Assembly (NCBI GenBank): GCA_016871135.1
Contig: VFZQ01000044.1
Location: forward strand, 1-14,548
Length of the DNA: 14,548 nt
Source of the DNA: Acidobacteriota bacterium
GTDB taxonomy: Bacteria > Acidobacteriota > Terriglobia > Bryobacterales > Bryobacteraceae
Direction of reading: 5' to 3'
Positions within the stretch are counted from its first letter, which is position 1. Each line of letters begins with the position of its first letter. Of the stretch, positions 1 through 7,420 are shown piece after piece. The position numbers and the translations under genes are program-made. A model generated the notes under the pieces. The model saw nothing but the letters and a program-made list of their open reading frames with translations. It had not been told where the DNA came from and searched no databases.

Positions 1-913
1 TCGTCGGAGACACGGTCGTTCGCAACTGCGCATCCAGTTCCGGATCTTTGTCGCCCAACTCATTGGCCGCCTCGAACAGCGTCTTCGAATTCTCCATTCT
101 CGGCAGATACGGCCCCAACCACTTGTACTCGTCGAGCTTGGCCATCTCGCGGAAGTACCGTCGCGTCGTTGTGTTCAACTGCACCGGCATGTACGCCTTC
201 ACCAATTTCGAAATCGCGTCCGACAGATGGGCAACGGCGTTGTCCTTGCGCGGCAACGAACCGTGCCCGGCGCTCCCGCGCGCCACCAGGATCACACGCG
301 TCGGCACCTTCTCCGAGGTCTGAACCTGAAACACGTCCGTACCGTCGTCGGTCAACATCCGCGCGCCCGCCTCGTTCAACGCGAACTCGGCGTCGATCTT
401 GCTCCAAGCATTCCGAATCAACCACTGAATCTCGGTCGACCCCGCCTCCTCGTCCGCCTCGCTCAGAAAAATGATGTCGCGATTCAACTTCGTGCCGCGC
501 TGCTTCAGGTCCACAAGCACCGCCATCTCCGCCGCCAGCAGCGCCTTTGTATCGACGGCCCCGCGCCCGTAAATAAAGCCATCGCGCCGCAATGCTTCGA
601 ACGCCGGCACCGTCCACAACTTGGGCTCAATCGGCACCACATCGCTGTGCGCCATAATCAGCAGCGGCCTTTTCGATCCATCGCCCTTCAATCGCGCGAT
701 CACGTTGAGACGGTTCGGATCGCCGCCGATCACTTCGCTCGCAATTCCTTCATTGGCGAACTCGCTTTCGATGTACCGCGCCACGCGCGTTTCATTGCCC
801 GGCGGGTTCGACGTGTCTAATTTGAGCAGCGCGATCAGATACCGCAGCGAGCGGTCTTCCAGCGTCTCGGCGTACACGCTCGCGGCCAGCGCGAAAATCA
901 GAATCAGCCTCAT
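1..913 (-). CDS. M20-family zinc metallopeptidase, secreted; C-terminal end beyond window
   Basis: I translated this frame from the minus strand. It is open from an ATG at 913 to the window edge (304 codons) with no stop, so the 3' end is missing. Residues 1-15 form a Sec signal peptide ending SVYA/E. The M20 hallmarks appear in order: HSDV (His89 and Asp91, a zinc ligand and its carboxylate partner), GRGAVDTK with the metal-bridging Asp121, ADEEAGS with the general base Glu155 and ligand Glu156, NEAGA (Glu181), and AGHGSLP with His217 in the lid domain. The last His ligand would lie beyond the edge. The HSDVVPIEP...GFIYGRGA...D.K pattern is closest to carboxypeptidase S/PM20D1-like members, which hydrolyse peptides or N-acyl amino acids. 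The exact substrate cannot be read. No good Shine-Dalgarno lies upstream. It is divergent from the TonB receptor gene. Confidence 0.93.
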   Translation of the reverse strand, partial: MRLILIFALAASVYAETLEDRSLRYLIALLKLDTSNPPGNETRVARYIESEFANEGIASEVIGGDPNRLNVIARLKGDGSKRPLLIMAHSDVVPIEPKLWTVPAFEALRRDGFIYGRGAVDTKALLAAEMAVLVDLKQRGTKLNRDIIFLSEADEEAGSTEIQWLIRNAWSKIDAEFALNEAGARMLTDDGTDVFQVQTSEKVPTRVILVARGSAGHGSLPRKDNAVAHLSDAISKLVKAYMPVQLNTTTRRYFREMAKLDEYKWLGPYLPRMENSKTLFEAANELGDKDPELDAQLRTTVSPT

Positions 914-935
914 TTGTCGATTATCGCGCTACATT

Positions 936-942
936 GGGAGGT
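936..942 (+). promoter_or_regulatory. Ribosome binding site deciding the TonB receptor start
   Basis: GGGAGGT lies 5 nt before the ATG at 948. It supports that start over the much longer open frame that begins at 621. The 948 start also gives a signal peptide directly at the N-terminus. The site lies inside the 34-bp gap to the divergent peptidase gene, so promoter elements for both genes must overlap this gap or reach into coding DNA. Confidence 0.75.
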
Positions 943-947
943 ACAGC

Positions 948-2711
948 ATGTCGTCTCGCTTATTCCTCGCGATCGCGCTCTGCGCCTTCGCCGAGACCCC
1001 TCCGAAACAAGTCGTCGTTGTGACCGGCACATTCGACGCGATCCCACTCGAAGAATCCGAACGCAACGTCCGCGCCGTGCCCGCGCGCGAACTCGCGCCG
1101 CTCACCGGAACCATCTCCGATCTATTCAACCTCGATAGCTCCGTCGATCTTCGCGAACGCGCCCCAGGCGCGATTCAGAGCGGCCTTTCCATACGCGGCG
1201 GCAGCTTCGGCCAATCGCTCATTCTCTGGAATGGTCTACGCCTGAATAGCGTGCAATCGGCGAATCTGAACATGGACGTACCGATCCCGATCGACGCGCT
1301 CGGCCAGCTTGAGATTTTGAAGGGTTCCGGCTCCACGCTCTACGGCTCCGATGCCACCGCCGGCGTCGCGAACTTTATCACGAAGGCCCCGGAGACAAGC
1401 GAAATCAAGCTGCGCACGGGCCTCGGAAACTGGGGCCAGCAGCAGCAGCGAGCCTCGCTCGCTTACGTCCGCAACGAGTTCGCCCAACAGTTGACCATGT
1501 CTCGCGACTTCTCCACCGGCTTTGCCAAGAACCGCGATTATCGCAATCTCTCCGTCGCGTCGATGACGAATTGGAAGCGCACCGACATCACGATGGCGCA
1601 CAACGATCGGCCCTTCGGCGCCGAGCAATTCTACGGCAACTTCAACTCCTGGGAACGCACCAAGAACTGGTTCGCCGCGCTGCGCCAGGGCTTTGGCGAA
1701 AAGACCGAGGCAGCGTTCGCCTATCGCCGACATACCGATCTGTTCGTGCTCTTTCGCGATCGCCCGCAGGTCTTCACTAACCGGCACATCGCCGAAAGCT
1801 ATCAACTGCAACTCCGCCGTCGTGACGACCTCCCCCACAACGCCCGTCTGCACTACGGCGCCGAATTCCTGCATGACTCGATCAACAGCAACAACCTCGG
1901 CATTCACTCGCGGGCGCGCAAGGCCATCTATGCGTCCTACGATATGCGCGCGCTGAACCGCTTCTCGTTTACGGTCGGCGCTCGCGAGGAGATCTACCGC
2001 AACGGCCAACAGCAGTTCAATCCCACTGTCGCCGCCGGCGCGTGGCTGCATCAACGCGTAAAACTCCGGGCCAGCGCCTCCCGCGCGTTCCGGTTGCCGA
2101 GTTATACCGATCTTTACTACCGCGATCCAGGTAATATCGGAAATCCCCTTCTCCGCCCCGAAAGCGCGTGGAGCTACGAAGGCGGCCTCGATTGGAACGC
2201 GGCCGGCGCATGGCGCGGCGGCGTGACGATCTTCCAGCGCCGCGAGCGCGATGGGATCGACTACGTCCGCGCAAACCCCACCGACATTTGGCGAGCGACG
2301 AATTTCCAGCGTTTGAACTTCACCGGCGTGGAGGCGAATGCGGTGACAACAATCGCGCGCAAACATCGGGTCGAACTCAGCTACACCGCCCTCAACGGTG
2401 CTCAATCCGTCCTCACAGGCCAGCAATCGAAGTACGTGTTCAACTATCCGCGACACTCCGGCGTGGCGACGTGGCAAGCGGCATTTGCGAACGGCCTCGC
2501 CGCGCGAACACGCATCGGCGCGGTCGAGCGCCTCGGCCGCAATCCCTACGCGGTCTGGGACGTCTTCGCATCATGGAACCGCGGTACGGTTCGCCCCTAT
2601 GTCCAGCTAACCAACTTGTCCGCCACTCGCTACCAGGAACTGATCGGCGTTGCCATGCCTGGCCGCGGCCTTATCGGCGGCGTGGAGTTTACGTTTACCA
2701 AGGGCCACTGA
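948..2711 (+). CDS. TonB-dependent outer-membrane receptor, BtuB/cobalamin-receptor-like
   Basis: This 587-residue outer-membrane active transporter is powered by TonB-ExbBD. Residues 1-15 are a signal peptide (ending CAFA/E), and VVVTGTF at 23-29 looks like a TonB box. The plug domain spans about 40-148, with SIRGGSFGQSLILWNG (81-96) and LEILKGSGSTLYGSDATAGV (121-140). The rest is a 22-strand-type barrel, including the conserved FRLPSYTDLYY...GNP.LRPE block near 381-405. The C-terminus is VEFTF followed by four extra residues (TKGH). Length and plug match the BtuB/COG4206 class (vitamin B12, siderophore or sugar ligands), but no ligand can be assigned. No ABC transporter or cobalamin gene is nearby, and no B12 riboswitch was recognised upstream. 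It heads a six-gene plus-strand run, and the next gene starts 17 nt downstream. Confidence 0.93.
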   Translation: MSSRLFLAIALCAFAETPPKQVVVVTGTFDAIPLEESERNVRAVPARELAPLTGTISDLFNLDSSVDLRERAPGAIQSGLSIRGGSFGQSLILWNGLRLNSVQSANLNMDVPIPIDALGQLEILKGSGSTLYGSDATAGVANFITKAPETSEIKLRTGLGNWGQQQQRASLAYVRNEFAQQLTMSRDFSTGFAKNRDYRNLSVASMTNWKRTDITMAHNDRPFGAEQFYGNFNSWERTKNWFAALRQGFGEKTEAAFAYRRHTDLFVLFRDRPQVFTNRHIAESYQLQLRRRDDLPHNARLHYGAEFLHDSINSNNLGIHSRARKAIYASYDMRALNRFSFTVGAREEIYRNGQQQFNPTVAAGAWLHQRVKLRASASRAFRLPSYTDLYYRDPGNIGNPLLRPESAWSYEGGLDWNAAGAWRGGVTIFQRRERDGIDYVRANPTDIWRATNFQRLNFTGVEANAVTTIARKHRVELSYTALNGAQSVLTGQQSKYVFNYPRHSGVATWQAAFANGLAARTRIGAVERLGRNPYAVWDVFASWNRGTVRPYVQLTNLSATRYQELIGVAMPGRGLIGGVEFTFTKGH

Positions 2712-2728
2712 TATAGCGCTAAGCTACA

Positions 2729-4201
2729 ATGAAATCGGTGCTCCGCGCTCTTTTCGCATGCCTCACCGGCGCCCTGTGTCTTCACGCCCAAACTGGCCAG
2801 CTTGACGCCAGTTCCGCGCTGTTTTCCGTCATGGCCGCGCTCAATGCCGCCGGTTACGACCAGGACGCCGAGTCCGCCAACAATCACCCGCTGCGCAAAG
2901 CCGTTACCGATCATCTGAAGAGCAAAAACCTCGCCTCGGTCGCCGAAATAAAGAGCTTTCTCGAAAAACGCCGCCAGTCGGGCAAGCAGCTCGAACTCGC
3001 CCGTTTTATCTCATTCGCTCTCTCGGTCGAAGGCGCTCCCGCGTTCAAGCACAAGTTCCAACCACACGAGATGCCGCCCGATGTCGTGCCGCTCGAAGGC
3101 TTCGACAAGCTGATGGTCGCTTTTCACGCGGAAGCCGATATGGAGACGGTTTGGAAACAAGTCCAGCCCCATGTCGACAAAGTCCTCGCTGGCTATCAGG
3201 AACAGTTCGTCACAACGATCAACGAGGTCAACGCCTACCTTCGCAATCCGACCTCGGGCTACGTCGGCCGCCGATTCCAGATCTACGTCGAACTGCTCGG
3301 CCCGCCCAATCAGGTACAGACGCGCGAATATAAAGACGACTACTATATCGTCCTGACACCCTCGCCCGAACCGCAGCTTGACTTCCTCCGCTACGCCTAC
3401 ATCCGCTATCTGCTCGATCCGCTCTCGTTCAAATACAAGGCCAATCTCGAAAAGAAGAAGCCGCTTCTCGACCTAGCCGGCGCCGCGCCAGCTCTTGAGG
3501 AGTATTACAAAAACGACTTCCAACTCCTCACCACTGCCTGCCTCGCAAAAGCCGTTGAAGGGCGCATTCGCAAAAACGCCGCACTCGCCGACCAAGCTCT
3601 CAAGGAAGGCTTCATCCTCGCGCCGTACTTTAATGAGGCACTCGGCGTTTACGAAAAACAAGAGGTCGCCATGCGCCTCTACTACCCGGAGATGATCGAC
3701 GCGATCGACTTGAAGAAAGAAGACAAGCGCTTGGCCAGCGTCGAGTTCGTTTCGACGCGCCCGGTGCGCACCTTCAAGTCCGAGCCGCGCGAACTCAAGC
3801 CAACCGGTGTTTTCAAGACCCTTGAAGACGCCGAAGATCTTTACCGCCTTCGCAAATGGGCGGAATCGAAACCGGTCTTTTTGCGTGCGCTGCAAGAGAC
3901 CGACGAAAAAACACTCCATGCCAAGGCCTATTACGGCCTCGCGCGGATCGCGGTGCAGCAACGGGATCCCGAACTCGCCGTGAAACTTTTTGAAAAGGTG
4001 CTCGATCTAGATCCCGACGGCGCGATTCGCAGCTTGAGTCATGTCAATCTGGGCCACCTCTGGGTGATCGGGAACGAGCCCGAAAAAGCAGTCGAACAAT
4101 ATAAGGCGGCGCTTGCCGTGGCCGGCATATCGCCCGCCGCGAAAAAGGCCGCCGAAAACGGTCTGAAAGAAATTACGCAGAGATCCAAGGAGAAGGAATG
4201 A
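2729..4201 (+). CDS. Secreted TPR-containing protein of unknown function (490 aa)
   Basis: Residues 1-20 are a Sec signal peptide ending LHA/Q. There is no lipobox, so the product is probably periplasmic. Residues 22-340 are a mainly helical, charged region that I do not recognise. It contains a short segment GRRFQIYVELLGPPNQV followed by DDYYIVLTPSPEPQLDF, which may be a small beta domain. Residues about 364-470 hold roughly three TPR-like units, for example AKAYYGLARIAVQQRDPELAVKLFEKVLDLDP, typical of protein-protein scaffolds. The gene lies 17 nt after the TonB receptor, has no clear Shine-Dalgarno, and ends in an ATGA overlap with a second TPR gene. The pair is therefore probably translationally coupled and may act together. 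A GWxTD-type domain was considered because of the GPPN segment, but the rest does not fit. The gene is real; its function is unknown. Confidence 0.87.
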   Translation: MKSVLRALFACLTGALCLHAQTGQLDASSALFSVMAALNAAGYDQDAESANNHPLRKAVTDHLKSKNLASVAEIKSFLEKRRQSGKQLELARFISFALSVEGAPAFKHKFQPHEMPPDVVPLEGFDKLMVAFHAEADMETVWKQVQPHVDKVLAGYQEQFVTTINEVNAYLRNPTSGYVGRRFQIYVELLGPPNQVQTREYKDDYYIVLTPSPEPQLDFLRYAYIRYLLDPLSFKYKANLEKKKPLLDLAGAAPALEEYYKNDFQLLTTACLAKAVEGRIRKNAALADQALKEGFILAPYFNEALGVYEKQEVAMRLYYPEMIDAIDLKKEDKRLASVEFVSTRPVRTFKSEPRELKPTGVFKTLEDAEDLYRLRKWAESKPVFLRALQETDEKTLHAKAYYGLARIAVQQRDPELAVKLFEKVLDLDPDGAIRSLSHVNLGHLWVIGNEPEKAVEQYKAALAVAGISPAAKKAAENGLKEITQRSKEKE

Positions 4202-4944
4202 TCAAGATTCTCGCCGCCAGCCTCGCCGCCGCATCGCTATTCGCGCAAGGCCCACAACCGAAATCGCAAAAGGAACTCGACGCCATCAACGCGATGTTCC
4301 AAGCCCCGGACAACGATGCTCGCATCAAGACCGGCACCGAACTCATCACGAAGTTCGCCGACACGCAGTTCAAGCCGCTGGCGCTCTATATCATCACTAG
4401 CGCCCACTTCGATAAGAAGGACTACACCAACTCGGTCATCCAAGGGGAGCGCTGCGCCGAGGCCGACCCCAAGAGCGCCTTCGCCTCGCACTGCAAAATC
4501 ATGATCGCCACCTCGCTTGTATCGGTGACCAAAGAGTTCGACTTCGACAAGGAAGAGAAACTCGGCCGCGCCGACAAGCTTGCCAAGGAAGCCATCGAAG
4601 GTGTTAAGGCCGCCGCGAAGTTTAATCCCAATTTGACGGACGAGCAGTGGGAAGGCGCCAAGAAGAGTTACATTGGCGAAGCTCACCTCGCCATGGGCAT
4701 GGCCGCCACCGTCCGCAAGAATTGGAACGACGCCATCGCGAACTTTAAAGCCGCTACAGAAAACGACCCAGGCAACCACGGCTCCTTCATCCGCCTCGCC
4801 GCGGCAATGATGAGCGCCAATAAGCTCGACGACGCCATCGCGGCTCTCGACAAGGTCATCGCCATGCCGGGCGTCGACGCTCAGATCGTCGCGATCGCCA
4901 AATCGGAAAAGGAAAAGGCCGTCAAGGCCAAGGGAGCCAAGTAG
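4198..4944 (+). CDS. Small secreted TPR protein of unknown function (248 aa)
   Basis: The start ATG overlaps the previous stop (ATGA), with an AAGGAG at 4187-4192 giving good initiation. Residues 1-17 are a signal peptide ending SLFA/Q. TPR-like helical pairs lie at about 58-92 (LALYIITSAHFDKKDYTNSVIQ), 157-190 (SYIGEAHLAMGMA...NWNDAIANFKAATENDP) and 193-225 (KLDDAIAALDKVIAMPG). The tail is very Lys/Ala-rich (residues 234-248). TPR arrays of this kind usually assemble complexes rather than catalyse. The fusion-like coupling to the 490-aa TPR protein upstream suggests a shared periplasmic complex, perhaps with the receptor at the head of the run. No family name can be given. The next gene (RNase III) starts 4 nt after its stop. 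Confidence 0.88.
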   Translation: MIKILAASLAAASLFAQGPQPKSQKELDAINAMFQAPDNDARIKTGTELITKFADTQFKPLALYIITSAHFDKKDYTNSVIQGERCAEADPKSAFASHCKIMIATSLVSVTKEFDFDKEEKLGRADKLAKEAIEGVKAAAKFNPNLTDEQWEGAKKSYIGEAHLAMGMAATVRKNWNDAIANFKAATENDPGNHGSFIRLAAAMMSANKLDDAIAALDKVIAMPGVDAQIVAIAKSEKEKAVKAKGAK

Positions 4945-4948
4945 CCCT

Positions 4949-5668
4949 TTGTCCCCCGCCGCGGATTGGAAGGATCTGTCCGAACGGCTCGGCTACGTTT
5001 TTCAGGATCGTGAGATTTTGGCGCGGGCGTTGACGCACAAGTCACACCCCGCGGAAAAAGCCTCGCCCGATCCAGCGCCGAAGTCGACGGACTCCGACAA
5101 CGAACAACTCGAATTTCTTGGCGATTCCATCCTCGGCTTCCTGGTAAGCGAAGCTCTGTACGGGAGCTTTCCCGACTACCCCGAAGGCAAGCTCTCAAAA
5201 CTTAAGTCCTGGCTCGTTAGCGCGTCGCACTTGCACTCGGTCGCGGCGCGCATCGGCTTGGGCGAGGCTCTTTTGCTGGGGAGAGGCGAGGAGATGAGCG
5301 GAGGCCGCGCCAAACGCGCGATTCTCTCCAACGCGCTCGAGGCCCTGCTGGCTGCGATCTACCTTGATGGCGGCATGGACCCCGCTCGCCGTTTCGTCCG
5401 CGAGTTCGTACTCCCGGATACGACGGGTGATACGGAAACGGCTTTCCCCCCTGCTCTCACGGACTACAAGAGCGCCCTGCAGGAACAGGCCCTCGCCAAG
5501 AACCTTCCGCAGCCGAAGTACGTCACCGTCGGGGAACGCGGTCCTGAACACGCAAAGACTTTCACGGTTGAAGTCCGTATCGGCGAAGCACTGATAACGC
5601 GGGCCGAGGGCGCTTCGAAGAAGGATGCGGGCCAGCGCGCCGCTCAAATGATGCTCTCGCAATTCTAA
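4949..5668 (+). CDS. rnc: Ribonuclease III
   Basis: This is the double-strand-specific endoribonuclease that processes rRNA precursors and structured mRNAs. At 239 residues it has the usual length. The RNase III signature NEQLEFLGDSI is at 51-61, with Glu52, Glu55 and Asp59 matching E. coli Glu38, Glu41 and Asp45. The second metal motif is RAILSNALEALLAAIYLDGG (123-142), in which Glu131 matches the essential Glu117. Asn128 stands where E. coli has Asp114. A C-terminal dsRNA-binding domain spans about 168-236, ending GASKKDAGQRAAQMML. No upstream ATG or GTG fits, so translation probably begins at TTG 4949, 4 nt after the TPR gene. AGGGAG at 4931-4936 is a rather distant Shine-Dalgarno (12 nt). 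Residues 35-49 form a Pro/Ser/Asp-rich insertion before the signature. Confidence 0.96.
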   Translation: MSPAADWKDLSERLGYVFQDREILARALTHKSHPAEKASPDPAPKSTDSDNEQLEFLGDSILGFLVSEALYGSFPDYPEGKLSKLKSWLVSASHLHSVAARIGLGEALLLGRGEEMSGGRAKRAILSNALEALLAAIYLDGGMDPARRFVREFVLPDTTGDTETAFPPALTDYKSALQEQALAKNLPQPKYVTVGERGPEHAKTFTVEVRIGEALITRAEGASKKDAGQRAAQMMLSQF

Positions 5669-5695
5669 CTCTCATTCTTCCTCTCCCCAACCGAT

Positions 5696-5700
5696 GAGGA
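5696..5700 (+). promoter_or_regulatory. Ribosome binding site deciding the motA start
   Basis: GAGGA lies 8 nt before the ATG at 5709. A competing ATG at 5694 overlaps this site and has no Shine-Dalgarno of its own. The 5709 start also gives residue numbering that matches E. coli MotA exactly at four functional positions. Confidence 0.7.
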
Positions 5701-5708
5701 TAGTGTCC

Positions 5709-6566
5709 ATGTTCGCTATCATCGGCATCCTCGTCGTCATCGGCTCCGTGGTGGGCGGCTATGTGTTGTCGCACGGCAACCTCAAGGTTCTGATCCAACC
5801 GTATGAAATGATGATCATTCTTGGCGCCGCGCTGGGAACGCTCTTCATCGCCAATCCGCTTCCCGTCATCATCGGAGTTTTCAAGGGTGCGCTAGGTATT
5901 TTCAAAGGATCGCCGTACGGCAAAGCGTTCTACCTCGAACAACTGAAGATGCTCAACGACGTCTTCACCTACGCGCGCAAGAACGGCTTGGTGAAACTGG
6001 AAGCCGACGTCGAAGAACCGGACAAGAGCCAGCTTTTCTCCAAGTACCCGAAATTCATCAAGGATCATCACGCGGTTCACTTCGTCTGCGACACGCTCCG
6101 AATGAGCATTAGTGGCGGCGTCGGCCACTTCGAAATCGACCAAATGATGGAGATGGATATGGAGATCCACCACCACGAGGCGAACCTTCCCGTCACCGCG
6201 CTTACAACCGTTTCCGATGCGCTTCCCGGCCTTGGCATCGTCGCGGCGGTGCTCGGCATCGTGATCACCATGGGCGCGCTCGGCGGCCCGCCCGAAGAGA
6301 TTGGCCACCACGTCGCCGCGTCGCTAGTTGGCACGTTTCTCGGCATTCTAATGAGCTATGGTTTCTTCGGCCCGATAGCGGGCAGCATGGCCCAATCCAA
6401 CAATGCGCAAAAGGAGTACTTCAATTTTCTGCGCGTCGGTTTAATCGGATTCATTCGTGGCGCGGCGCCGATCCTCGCCGTCGAATTCGCGCGCCGATCC
6501 ATCCCCGCCCATGATCGGCCCACCTTTAAGGAAATGGAAAAGGCCGTCAAGGGAGGCGGTTCGTAA
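5709..6566 (+). CDS. motA: Flagellar-type motor stator subunit MotA
   Basis: MotA is the inner-membrane subunit that, with MotB, conducts ions and turns the flux into torque on the rotor. The 285-residue product has four membrane segments at about 1-20, 33-50, 170-190 and 205-225, plus a large cytoplasmic loop. With the start at 5709, the key residues fall at Arg90 (YARKNG), Glu98 (KLEADVEEP), Pro173 (DALPGLGIVAAV) and Pro222 (GFFGPIAG). These are the same numbers as E. coli Arg90, Glu98, Pro173 and Pro222, which strongly supports both identity and start. SLVGTFLGILMSYGF is the family TM4 motif. The loop contains an unusual EIHHHEANL stretch near 152-160. The gene lies 40 nt after rnc and overlaps motB by one base (TAATG). 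No other flagellar gene is in the window. Confidence 0.95.
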   Translation: MFAIIGILVVIGSVVGGYVLSHGNLKVLIQPYEMMIILGAALGTLFIANPLPVIIGVFKGALGIFKGSPYGKAFYLEQLKMLNDVFTYARKNGLVKLEADVEEPDKSQLFSKYPKFIKDHHAVHFVCDTLRMSISGGVGHFEIDQMMEMDMEIHHHEANLPVTALTTVSDALPGLGIVAAVLGIVITMGALGGPPEEIGHHVAASLVGTFLGILMSYGFFGPIAGSMAQSNNAQKEYFNFLRVGLIGFIRGAAPILAVEFARRSIPAHDRPTFKEMEKAVKGGGS

Positions 6567-7420
6567 TGGCTGAAGATAACGCCGCGAAAGAGCAGCCGAT
6601 CATTGTCATTAAGAAGGTCTCCGGGCACGGCGGGCATCACGGAGGCGCGTGGAAGGTCGCCTACGCCGATTTCGTCACCGCGATGATGGCGCTGTTCATG
6701 GTGTTGTGGCTGTTGAGCGCCAGCCAGGAGACGCAAAAGGCGATCGGCGGCTACTTCCAGGACCCCTCCGGCAACGGAAAACTAATCGGTTCCGACATGG
6801 CTGGGGCCGGTGGCGAGTCAATCGATCTGGCGGCAAAAGACATGGAGAAACTCAAGGAGAAGATCGCCCAGTCGTTGAAAGAATCGTCGAAGTTCAAAGA
6901 ACTGCAAGACAAAATCGTGATGGTTGTTACCGGAGAAGGACTCCGCATCGAACTGCTCGAGTCCGATACTGGAACGTTCTTTGAAAGTGGCAGCCCCGTG
7001 CCCACCGTTCAGGCTACCGAGATCATCGGCAAGCTGGCGCAGGAAGTCGGACAACTCCCAAACAAAGTCTTTATCGAAGGGCACACCGACGCCAAGCAGT
7101 TTGCTGGAGAATATAGCAACTGGGAGTTATCTGCCGATCGCGCCAACACAACCCGCCGGATCATGCACGCCCACGGAATCCGGGAGGATCAGGTCGTTCA
7201 GATCCGGGGCTTTGCCTCCCAGCATCTGCGCAAGAAAGACACCCCCGGCGACCCCTCCAACCGCCGCATCTCGATCATCGTCGAACATGCCGAGGGTGCC
7301 AAGAAGGCGGCCAAGGCCAAAGATGCCGCCGAAAAAACCCCGGGCGGGCATGGCGAGAAGAAGCCCGATTCCCACGGGGAAAAAGCTGACGCTCACACCA
7401 AACCCCAAGCGGCGCACTAA
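6566..7420 (+). CDS. motB: Motor stator subunit MotB with OmpA-type peptidoglycan-binding domain
   Basis: MotB anchors the stator to peptidoglycan and carries the ion-binding aspartate. The product has 284 residues. A basic/His-Gly N-terminus is followed by HGGAWKVAYADFVTAMMALF with Asp35, equivalent to E. coli Asp32, and one membrane helix at about 33-51. A linker and coiled region (85-115) forms the plug area. The OmpA/MotB domain at about 118-242 has FIEGHTD (169-175), NWELSADRA (185-193) and NRRI (232-235). The last 40 residues are a low-complexity Lys/Ala/Gly/His tail. Translation is coupled to motA (TAATG), and GGGAGG at 6551-6556 is a strong Shine-Dalgarno. The ADFVTAMMA pattern suggests a proton-type stator, which is an inference only. 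The stop codon overlaps the stop of the convergent quinoprotein gene. Confidence 0.96.
   Translation: MAEDNAAKEQPIIVIKKVSGHGGHHGGAWKVAYADFVTAMMALFMVLWLLSASQETQKAIGGYFQDPSGNGKLIGSDMAGAGGESIDLAAKDMEKLKEKIAQSLKESSKFKELQDKIVMVVTGEGLRIELLESDTGTFFESGSPVPTVQATEIIGKLAQEVGQLPNKVFIEGHTDAKQFAGEYSNWELSADRANTTRRIMHAHGIREDQVVQIRGFASQHLRKKDTPGDPSNRRISIIVEHAEGAKKAAKAKDAAEKTPGGHGEKKPDSHGEKADAHTKPQAAH

Noticed and set aside
621..947. Upstream in-frame extension of the TonB receptor (open from 621)
   Set aside because: It is antisense to the M20 peptidase gene, has no signal peptide, and a strong GGGAGGT precedes ATG 948, which gives a proper signal peptide.
1236..2477. 413-codon open frame on the minus strand
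   Set aside because: It lies fully antisense to the receptor barrel, with no domain and the biased composition expected from high-GC antisense DNA.
5694..5708. ATG at 5694 as the motA start
   Set aside because: It overlaps the GAGGA ribosome site, and starting at 5709 makes Arg90, Glu98, Pro173 and Pro222 coincide with E. coli MotA numbering.
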